A stretch of 7,557 bases of DNA, from the NCBI GenBank assembly GCA_003487805.1, contig DNNE01000101.1, positions 1 to 7,557 of the forward strand, given 5' to 3'. Source of the DNA: Blastocatellia bacterium. GTDB lineage: Bacteria; Acidobacteriota; Blastocatellia; Pyrinomonadales; Pyrinomonadaceae. The position numbers and the translations under genes were made by a program. This document shows, one piece after another, positions 1 through 5,815 of this stretch. Each line of letters begins with the position of its first letter. Position 1 is the first letter of the stretch. Under the pieces are notes generated by a model. The model did no database searches. It saw only the letters and a program-made list of their open reading frames with translations, and was not told where the DNA came from.

Positions 1-99
1 TTGAGCAAGCTGAATCAATTCAACGGCGATTACATCGCCGCTGAAATGGTGAAGGCCTTCATCGCTTCGAGTGAGTACCGGCAACGGTTTGGTCCGTAA
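1..99 (+). CDS. C-terminal end of a DUF4214-like protein (partial, truncated by window edge)
   Basis: The reading frame is open from the first base to a TAA at 97-99 and gives 32 residues, including NGDYIAAEMVKAFIASSEY followed by RQRFGP. The pattern of a small 'NGD' loop, a helix 'AEMVxAFIxSxEY' and a terminal 'RxRFG' is, from memory, typical of the end of DUF4214 domains. These are helical repeats common in large secreted or surface proteins of Acidobacteriota and other soil bacteria. The start and most of the protein lie outside the window, so size, signal peptide and function cannot be judged. The next gene begins 35 bp downstream on the same strand, so co-transcription is possible. The family call is pattern recognition on a very short stretch; that this is the end of a real gene is more secure. 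Confidence 0.6.
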   Translation: MSKLNQFNGDYIAAEMVKAFIASSEYRQRFGP

Positions 100-134
100 G
101 GCCACCGGTTGGAGTACAATGGCGGGCGCAACCG

Positions 135-1301
135 ATGCCGATCGATCGAAGAAAATTTCTGAGGCTCACCGCGCTCGCGAGCGGCGCTTTAGGTTTAGGT
201 TCTATTTCGCGCGTCTCGGCCGAAGGAGTCACGCGATTCCCGTCCCATCCACAAACCGTAAAGCCGATGCGCATTCTGATTCTCGGCGGCACGGGCTTCA
301 TTGGTCCATTCCAGGTCAAGTACGCACTCAGTCGCGGCCACCAGGTCACAGTTTTCAATCGCGGCCGCACACATCCCGGCGAGCTGCCAAAAGAAGTCGA
401 GCAACTGATTGGTGATCGCAACGGCCAGCTTGATGCGCTCAAAGGTCGTAAGTGGGATGTGGTGATCGACAATCCGACGACGCTGCCCTCCTGGGTGCGC
501 GACGCCGCAAAGATTCTTAAAGGAAACGTCGATCGCTATGTGTTCATCTCGACACTTTCAGTCTATGCCGAGCGAAGCTGGCCGGGCATGGACGAGAATG
601 GACCACTGGCCCAGTATGACGGTCCCGATCCGATGAAGTGGACAGTCGAGGCGCTGCACAATTCGACTCAAGCCCTTTACGCGCCGCTTAAAGTCCTTTC
701 AGAAAAAGAAACGCAGAAATGGTTTCCCGGAAAGTTTCTGATCGTTCGGCCCGGATTGATCGTCGGCCCCGGTGACGAATCCGATCGCTTCACCTACTGG
801 CCGGTGCGCGTGGCGCGCGGCGGGGAAGTGCTCGCCCCCGGTGATCCAAAAAAGGATTTCGTTCAGTTCATTGATGCGCGCGACCTGGCGGAATGGACCA
901 TTCGCATGGTTGAGCAGACTGATACCGGTATCTACAACGCAGTCGGCTTCAAAGAAAAGTTAGCCATGGCGCAAATGCTCGAAGAGATTAAGCAGGCAAC
1001 AAAATCAGATGCGCAGTTCACCTGGGTGAATGTGGATTTCCTTCTGGATCAGAAGGTTCATCCCTGGTACGACATGCCCGTCTGGGTCGCGCCCCACGGA
1101 CCTGAGACCGGGTTTAGCAATTTGGGAAACAAGAAAGCCCTGAGCAAGGGACTTACCTTTCGCCCGGTCAGCGACACCGCGCTTGCCACCCTCGAGTGGT
1201 TCAAGCAGCAGCCCGCGGAAAGACAGGCGAGGTTGCGCGCCGGAATCTCAGCAGAGCGCGAAGCCCAACTCCTGGCTGCCTGGCATGCTAAGCACAAATA
1301 G
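135..1301 (+). CDS. Tat-exported NAD-dependent epimerase/dehydratase-like protein (extended or atypical SDR)
   Basis: This is a 388-residue protein. Residues 1-30 look like a twin-arginine signal peptide: RR at 5-6 in DRRKFLRL, a modest hydrophobic stretch to about 24, and a likely cleavage after VSA (27-29). A Rossmann domain begins at residue 45 with MRILILGGTGFIG; GGTGFIG (51-57) is the glycine-rich dinucleotide-binding loop. STLSVY (139-144) follows strand 5, and YAPLK (182-186) fits the SDR YxxxK catalytic pair. VRPGLIVGPGD (204-214) and FVQFIDARDLAEW (242-254) are typical of the epimerase/dehydratase family (nucleotide-sugar epimerase-like). The substrate is not evident. ATG 135 is the only usable start, because the frame has a stop at 72-74 and no ATG, GTG or TTG between. 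The nearest Shine-Dalgarno-like GGAG (111-114) is about 20 nt away, so ribosome binding looks weak. An exported SDR is unusual because the folded enzyme must carry its cofactor across; Tat allows this, as known for glucose-fructose oxidoreductase. It is convergent with the Asp-box gene. Confidence 0.9.
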   Translation: MPIDRRKFLRLTALASGALGLGSISRVSAEGVTRFPSHPQTVKPMRILILGGTGFIGPFQVKYALSRGHQVTVFNRGRTHPGELPKEVEQLIGDRNGQLDALKGRKWDVVIDNPTTLPSWVRDAAKILKGNVDRYVFISTLSVYAERSWPGMDENGPLAQYDGPDPMKWTVEALHNSTQALYAPLKVLSEKETQKWFPGKFLIVRPGLIVGPGDESDRFTYWPVRVARGGEVLAPGDPKKDFVQFIDARDLAEWTIRMVEQTDTGIYNAVGFKEKLAMAQMLEEIKQATKSDAQFTWVNVDFLLDQKVHPWYDMPVWVAPHGPETGFSNLGNKKALSKGLTFRPVSDTALATLEWFKQQPAERQARLRAGISAEREAQLLAAWHAKHK

Positions 1302-1327
1302 CATGCGTCGATGATCGCGCGGCTCTG

Positions 1328-4300
1328 CTAATCGTCTTCACAACGACTGCAACATCGCTTCACCGCGGCGATTAATATTAGTGCTATCGGCGCAGCGATT
1401 AGCGGCCCCAGCCACTTCAATCTGTGATCGCACTTTGGTCGACGGGCCATGCCGTCGGGCGACGGCAGAACCTCATCCGGGTTGCCGCCGAACCCTGCGA
1501 CCCGATCGCCAAGCTGTGTCAGATAGCGTCTGAAGACGGGATACCAACGATTGTCAGGGGGAATCGCTTCGCCGATCCATTTCATCACTGAGAGCAGACG
1601 CTCCTCGCGTGGGAGCAGCAACGACTTGGTCTGTACGGGTATGTTCACTTGAAAAGCGCCAAGGACACGACGCCACTTGATCGAATAATTTTTCACGACT
1701 GAAACAGCAGCCGCTGGCGAAGCTATCAAGCCAGGTGGCGGTGGAGGCGGCGTGGGTGTGGTCCCGAAAGCACTCGTCACCTGTCTCACCATCACCTGAA
1801 ACTGCTGACCTCTTTTCACTCCCAGCGGAAAATCAACCGATAAGAGTCCGGCGTAATTAATGTCCGTGCCCCGCGGAATGGGAATGTAGGTGATGCCCAT
1901 CGCTGAGCATTGCAGTGTGTGGCTATCCACGCGCGTCAAACTGTGTGTCGTATACAACCCTGTGGCCGTCCGGAGGACTTCTTCGATATCGACAGCCGGC
2001 AAATAGATTTGGGCGGTAGCGCCCACGGGCAGGTTTCCCCAATCAATCATCAATTCGTCGGGCGTTTCATGTGCCGGCAGCGTCTTCGGCGTGGGCCGGA
2101 TCTCGAACGTGTTGAGCGCGCGTCGCGAACCGTCAACTCCGGGGTTCGCGAGATCTCCCCAGGCCAGGTTTCGTTGGGCCAACTTGTCCCAGTTGCCCGG
2201 GTCTTTGCCCGCCGGGATCGAGACCGGATCGAAGGCTATCTCAGCGATCAGACATTGATGTGGATTGCGAATGATCGCCTGCTGAATCGGCAGTGGCGGA
2301 TTCGAGCTGTCCTGGAAGGGCCCATCCTTTTTCACATCGACATTAATTGGCAGAACGTTGTTCGGGAGCATGCTGTTAGGCTTGTGTGGCTGATTGATAT
2401 CCAGCCAGCAACCAAAGAAGTGAAAGACTTCTTTGCCGCCCGCTCCGGCGTCGATGTGCTGCACGTTGTAGGGATCGTCGGTTTGGTTGTCCATTGTATC
2501 GACGGTCGAGTCGATACGTTGCTCAGCAAAGCAGGGAATCGTCACGTATTCAGTTCCCACAATGCCCGCCCGGGCAATCGGATGACCGTGCGGGTTGCTC
2601 GGATTGCGCCGGTATGTAGTCCCCAGTTGAAAAGCCGTCGAAGTTGATAGCGCCGGGAACAGGCGAAAGAATACCCTCACCTTATCGGCGCCGATGGTGC
2701 CGATGTAATGCACCCGGGCGATCGCGAAATTGAATACTCTCTTGTTGCTGTGCGTCTCAAAAACAAAAAGGTTATTCGCTTCGTCCGGAGCGAGATCGGT
2801 GAAGAAGTCGGCGCCCGCCTTTCCTTTTCCGGTCGTGAGATCGGCGATGACCTTCTGAATGTATTGTGGCGCCTTCGAGGCATCCGCGCCCATCGTGTTG
2901 CCGAATTTGTTTTCGTTGGCTGTGACTGAAAACACGCGTAGATCGACGCTCAGCCATGGTGGATCTCCATGAAGGATAAAAGGATTAGGTTGTTTGATAA
3001 GTTCGAGTTCGGCCGCAGCTGAGAGACCATGCGTACTCACATTCAGGGGTATGAATTTGGTGGGACCGGCGAAATTAAATGCATCGTCCGTTGGGCCAAA
3101 ATCAAGATCATAGTTAAAAGTAAAGCGCTGAATTTCGGAGCCGTAGCCGCCCGTAGCCGACGTGTTGCCCTTACACTTGATCGTCATCCCGGCGATCGAC
3201 GGTACGTTTAGCTTTGTGCTCGAGTTGGTGACGCCGAGTTGCGAAGCAGTTAATCCATCGACTACGACGCGAAACGCGTCGGGCACGACGGGTCCCCCGG
3301 GTTGGCTGCGGCGCGCATCAATCTCGTCCTGACCCAGGGTGCTGCGCTCAACCAGAAAAGCGCATCGCCTCACGGGCACAATGTCGGTATATAACTCAAA
3401 ACCGCCGTCGCGAGAGTCTGTCCAATTTGGATAAATCCCCTCGGAACTCGCGTCTAGTCCAAAGTAATCGCCGATGAAGGTGCAGCTTGAATCGATCTTG
3501 CTGGGGTCGCTGCGCCAATGTGCCCAGGGCGCGTTGACTGTCGGATCCCACGGCTGGTCGGTGACCTTGAACGGCAGAAAGGTCAAACCACCGTCGAGCG
3601 ATTGGGCCACGAAAACATCGATCAAATTTTTCTGTGGCTTGGGCCCGAACTCGTAATAAGAGCAGACGATGGCGCCGCTCGGATCGGCAATGATCTGTGG
3701 AAAGACGTGATGGAGATTGTCGGGGATCGACCCGGTCAACAGTGGTTGTCCGGCAGGATCGGTTAACCATGAGTTTCCGCCATCATGAGAGAGTGCGTAA
3801 TAGATTCGTGATTTCGCTTCACGCCAATCGGCCCAGGCGACTACGAGGGTGGTACCAAATACGCAGGCGGTGGGCGCGGTGATCACGCGAAAGTTTCCGC
3901 CCGGCAGGACTGCCCATCCGCCGCCGGCGCTCGGTGTGCCATTGAAAGGGTCCACTTCGACGATGGTGTTGGTAGGTGAATTGGGCATCAGGGTGAAGCT
4001 GGCTCCGCCATCGTCTGATACCAGCAGGTTAAAATTGACGACCCTGAAGACCACGTAAACTTTGCCATCGGCGGAGACATTTATTTCCGGATCATGGGAA
4101 TTCGAAAAAATCGCAGTGCCGTCAATCGTTCCTCCCGCAATGCTCTCCCAGCTATCACCGTGGTCGAGACTGCGCGCATATCCCAAGCCGGTAGAGGCGG
4201 CGTTAGCGCTGTCCCAGACAGCATACAGATTTCCATGATGAGGACTATTTGGATTTGCGTCTCCGGCCAGCCAACACTTGTCGTCGAACGGGGCGTTATG

Positions 4301-4672
4301 AATTACGTTTGGATCACCCCAGGTCTGCCCGCCGTCGGTTGATTTATAAACGGTGATGCCGACGCCGTCGCCTTTGGGCAGATTCTTTACCGCGAGACCA
4401 AGCAGGAAAACGTTATTCGAATCGTCCCAGGCGAGGGCGGGATCAGTGATACCGGTGGCGTCCAACGGCAACGTGAGAGGATCTGATTCGTTCCAGATGC
4501 GGCCGCCATCGATCGAGAACGCCGTGGCGAGGGTGAAGTGATATTCGTGCAGTCCCTCAAACATCTTTGACGCTGCAACCATTTGCTGTGGATTGTTTGG
4601 ATTGATAACGACGGCGCTTTCAGCTCTCGCATTGTCTGTACTCGCGCTATGCGTGACTCGAATGTTGCCCAT
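1328..4672 (-). CDS. Large Asp-box (BNR/sialidase-fold) protein with C-terminal membrane anchor
   Basis: This is an 1114-residue protein. The first ~435 residues form a beta-propeller marked by Asp-boxes (SxDxGxxW/F): SIDGGRIW 53-60, STDGGQTW 111-118, SLDHGDSW 168-175, SDDGGASF 219-226, SHDGGNSW 295-302, SLDGGLTF 358-365, and a degenerate SRDGG at 420-424. Spacing is about 50-75 residues, suggesting six or seven blades. I could not identify the arginine triad of true sialidases, so enzyme activity is unproven. Residues ~436-970 look like one or more beta-rich domains of unknown function. A proline-rich linker (TPTPPPPPPG, 972-981) follows, then a mixed region, then one hydrophobic helix at about 1087-1104 and a short tail with three Cys (KRCCSRCEDD). 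The ATG at 4672 is secure: AAGGAG lies 6 nt upstream, and the frame reaches a stop at 4736-4738 with no other start. There is therefore no N-terminal signal peptide, which is odd for a propeller usually found outside the cell. It runs opposite to its neighbours and is divergent from the selenoprotein gene. Existence is very sure; function is not. Confidence 0.9.
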   Translation of the reverse strand: MGNIRVTHSASTDNARAESAVVINPNNPQQMVAASKMFEGLHEYHFTLATAFSIDGGRIWNESDPLTLPLDATGITDPALAWDDSNNVFLLGLAVKNLPKGDGVGITVYKSTDGGQTWGDPNVIHNAPFDDKCWLAGDANPNSPHHGNLYAVWDSANAASTGLGYARSLDHGDSWESIAGGTIDGTAIFSNSHDPEINVSADGKVYVVFRVVNFNLLVSDDGGASFTLMPNSPTNTIVEVDPFNGTPSAGGGWAVLPGGNFRVITAPTACVFGTTLVVAWADWREAKSRIYYALSHDGGNSWLTDPAGQPLLTGSIPDNLHHVFPQIIADPSGAIVCSYYEFGPKPQKNLIDVFVAQSLDGGLTFLPFKVTDQPWDPTVNAPWAHWRSDPSKIDSSCTFIGDYFGLDASSEGIYPNWTDSRDGGFELYTDIVPVRRCAFLVERSTLGQDEIDARRSQPGGPVVPDAFRVVVDGLTASQLGVTNSSTKLNVPSIAGMTIKCKGNTSATGGYGSEIQRFTFNYDLDFGPTDDAFNFAGPTKFIPLNVSTHGLSAAAELELIKQPNPFILHGDPPWLSVDLRVFSVTANENKFGNTMGADASKAPQYIQKVIADLTTGKGKAGADFFTDLAPDEANNLFVFETHSNKRVFNFAIARVHYIGTIGADKVRVFFRLFPALSTSTAFQLGTTYRRNPSNPHGHPIARAGIVGTEYVTIPCFAEQRIDSTVDTMDNQTDDPYNVQHIDAGAGGKEVFHFFGCWLDINQPHKPNSMLPNNVLPINVDVKKDGPFQDSSNPPLPIQQAIIRNPHQCLIAEIAFDPVSIPAGKDPGNWDKLAQRNLAWGDLANPGVDGSRRALNTFEIRPTPKTLPAHETPDELMIDWGNLPVGATAQIYLPAVDIEEVLRTATGLYTTHSLTRVDSHTLQCSAMGITYIPIPRGTDINYAGLLSVDFPLGVKRGQQFQVMVRQVTSAFGTTPTPPPPPPGLIASPAAAVSVVKNYSIKWRRVLGAFQVNIPVQTKSLLLPREERLLSVMKWIGEAIPPDNRWYPVFRRYLTQLGDRVAGFGGNPDEVLPSPDGMARRPKCDHRLKWLGPLIAAPIALILIAAVKRCCSRCEDD

Positions 4673-4678
4673 TGGTTT

Positions 4679-4684
4679 CTCCTT
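4679..4684 (-). promoter_or_regulatory. Ribosome binding site of the Asp-box gene
   Basis: On the minus strand this reads AAGGAG, a strong Shine-Dalgarno match, with a 6-nt spacer before the ATG at 4672-4670. It fixes the start of the 1114-residue protein and so supports the conclusion that the protein has no N-terminal signal peptide. Confidence 0.8.
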
Positions 4685-4752
4685 CGTTTGAAGTGAAGTA
4701 TTCGCGACTAATAAACCAGTGCAGTCCGCCGTTGGTCACAGTTGGCGCGCTG

Positions 4753-4783
4753 AATAGAGCGCGTTCTATTTCTTTCAGAAAGA
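4753..4783. repeat. Two adjacent palindromes upstream of the Asp-box gene (possible operator)
   Basis: The first palindrome, 4753-4770, is AATAGAGCGCGTTCTATT: 8 of 9 base pairs match across the dyad, with one G-T mismatch. The second, 4771-4783, abuts it directly: TCTTTC-A-GAAAGA, perfect 6-bp arms around a central A. They lie about 80-110 bp upstream of the Asp-box ATG, where an operator or a structured 5' leader would be expected. I cannot match either to a known regulator, and neither is followed by a U-tract that would make it a clear terminator. The dyads are directly visible; a regulatory role is inference. Confidence 0.4.
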
Positions 4784-5011
4784 GCTTACGGCGCGTCTCA
4801 TCTTAGGGAGGCGGTGAGGTTTGTTCGCGATCCTGATTAATGCGCTGGGATGCTACGCTCCGTCATTTTGGCTGTCAAGCAAGTTTCATTACAAAGCCCT
4901 TTATAGTGCTTGTCGAATCCAATTCACTGGTGTCGTGAGCACTGCAATCGAGATCTGGCTCGAATCGTTTTGCGGACGCCACCCGGACGTTTTTGTGATT
5001 AAATAGGCCGC

Positions 5012-5809
5012 ATGGAAAAACCAAGGTTCAATTGGCCAATCTGGGTGAGTCTGGTTCTCAGCATCTTCGCGTTTCTGAGTTACCCATTGCTGTTTGTCAA
5101 TTGGCCGGTGACGCGAGATTTTCCGTGGGCCAACATAGCGCTCTTCGTGGTGGCCGCGTTTCTTCTCGTCGTCGGGGTCCGCCGGGCGTTTGCACCCGGC
5201 CGCCGCCGTCTCTCCAAAATATTTTCATCGCTCGGTGCGCTGTTAAGTGTGCTGGTCCTCGGCATGTTCATTTTGGTTGCTTTCATCGGGTCGCGTTGGT
5301 TGCCGGCTTCAATGCGCGCGCCGCAGGTCAGTCAGAAAGCGCCGGCGTTCACTCTCAACGATACGAACGGTAAACCCGTTTCGCTGAGTGAACTGGTGTT
5401 ACAACCAATCAACGGCAAACCAGCGAAAGGAGTCCTGCTGATCTTCTATCGCGGCTACTGGTGACCGTCATGCAACTCCGAGTTGCGGAGCATCCAAAAG
5501 AACCTCGATCAATTCAACGCAGTTGGCATTCGCCCCGTCGCCATCAGTGTTGACAGTCCTGAAGAGTCGCGCGAACTGTGTCAGAAAGCGGGTTACACTT
5601 TCACCTTTCTATCGGACCCGGATCTGGAAGCGATTGGCCGTTACGATCTGGTTCACAAAGGGCAGGGAATTAAAGGCCATGACATTTCACGGCCGGCAGA
5701 ATTTCTGATTGACTCAACCGGCACGGTTCGTTGGCGCATGCTGACAGAGAATATTTGGGTGAGAGCGCGGCCAGAACAGATTTTGGAAGTAGCGAAAGCG
5801 CTTCAATGA
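5012..5809 (+). CDS. Selenocysteine-containing membrane-anchored peroxiredoxin-like (AhpC/TSA, redoxin) protein; TGA at 5462-5464 read as Sec
   Basis: Read through one in-frame TGA, this gives a 265-residue protein. Hydrophobic helices lie at about 11-29, 40-56 and 73-93. The loop between helices 2 and 3 is strongly basic (RRAFAPGRRRLSK), so by the positive-inside rule the C-terminal domain faces the periplasm. The redoxin domain runs from about 104: QKAPAFTLNDTNGKPVSL (108-125), VLLIFYRGYW (141-150), U151, then PSC with C154, PVAISVDSPEES (175-186), FLSDPDLEAIGRYDL (199-213) and RPAEFLIDSTGTVRW (227-241). In redoxins with FYRGxWCPxC the first Cys is peroxidatic; TGA replaces exactly that residue and C154 is kept as the likely resolving partner. 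The likely role is thiol-dependent reduction of peroxides or disulfides at the membrane; substrate and reductant are unknown. ATG 5012 is the only start, since the frame has a TAA at 5000-5002; the Shine-Dalgarno is weak (AGG, 5005-5007). The downstream gene follows within 6 bp. Alternatives are a nonsense mutation or a sequencing error; the intact frame on both sides, the exact position and the downstream hairpin favour Sec. Confidence 0.85.
5462..5464 (+). other. Recoded TGA codon, predicted selenocysteine (residue 151)
   Basis: This TGA follows TGG (Trp150) and precedes CCG TCA TGC (Pro-Ser-Cys154), giving a UxxC redox motif in place of CxxC. Same-frame coding of clear redoxin character continues on both sides. 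Normal gene finders would stop here and miss the active site. Confidence 0.8.
5470..5493 (+). promoter_or_regulatory. Candidate bacterial SECIS hairpin
   Basis: The hairpin lies within the coding sequence just after the TGA. The upper stem is five perfect pairs, CUCCG (5476-5480) with CGGAG (5486-5490), closing a 5-nt loop AGUUG (5481-5485). Below a 3-nt bulge (CAA, 5473-5475) a lower stem pairs AUG (5470-5472) with CAU (5491-5493). The loop begins after 16 nt counted from the end of the TGA and its second base is G. From memory, bacterial SECIS models expect a loop about 16-37 nt from the UGA with G in one of its first two positions, so it fits at the short end. A competing fold is GCAACU (5472-5477) with AGUUGC (5481-5486) around a 3-nt CCG loop, which would hide the loop G. 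SelB would bind the first form and deliver Sec-tRNA. Confidence 0.65.
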
Positions 5810-5815
5810 GTGGTA

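Larger units (their letters stand above)
4673..5011. other. Divergent intergenic region (339 bp)
   Basis: This region separates the Asp-box gene (minus strand) from the selenoprotein gene (plus strand) and should carry promoters for both. I find no convincing -35/-10 pair on either strand. A -10-like TATAGT lies at 4902-4907 on the plus strand but has no good -35 at 16-18 bp. It overlaps an inverted repeat, AGTGCT (4905-4910) with AGCACT (4938-4943), which could form a loose 6-bp stem. A purine-rich, Shine-Dalgarno-like stretch (AGGGAGG, 4805-4811) precedes a 61-codon frame starting with TTG at 4821 and ending at 5006; its product resembles nothing I know and I do not call it a gene. Two palindromes at 4753-4783 are listed separately. 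Confidence 0.5.

Noticed and set aside
71..415. 114-codon frame overlapping the start of the SDR gene
   Set aside because: It overlaps the well-supported SDR frame with its Tat signal and glycine-rich loop; its own product is Arg/Ser-rich and looks like an out-of-frame translation.
1302..1327. Bidirectional terminator between the convergent genes
   Set aside because: The 26-bp gap has only a short CGAT-G-ATCG dyad and no T-run on either strand.
1910..2647. 245-codon plus-strand frame inside the Asp-box gene
   Set aside because: It is a shadow of the minus-strand gene, whose Asp-box motifs and strong ribosome site clearly define the true coding strand.
4821..5006. 61-codon frame with TTG start after a Shine-Dalgarno-like AGGGAGG, ending 5 bp before the selenoprotein ATG
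   Set aside because: The product resembles no family I know and has mixed, non-protein-like composition. Position and ribosome site are suggestive but not enough to call a gene.
5483..5809. Separate 108-codon gene starting at a TTG near 5483
   Set aside because: It is the second half of the redoxin domain, in the same frame as 5012-5464. The TTG is just a Leu codon within the SECIS-like hairpin, and a separate gene would lack the active site.
5012..5809. Pseudogene by nonsense mutation
   Set aside because: A single stop falling exactly on the peroxidatic Cys codon, with intact coding on both sides and a suitably placed hairpin, fits Sec better than random decay. It cannot be fully excluded without the selA/B/C/D genes or read data.
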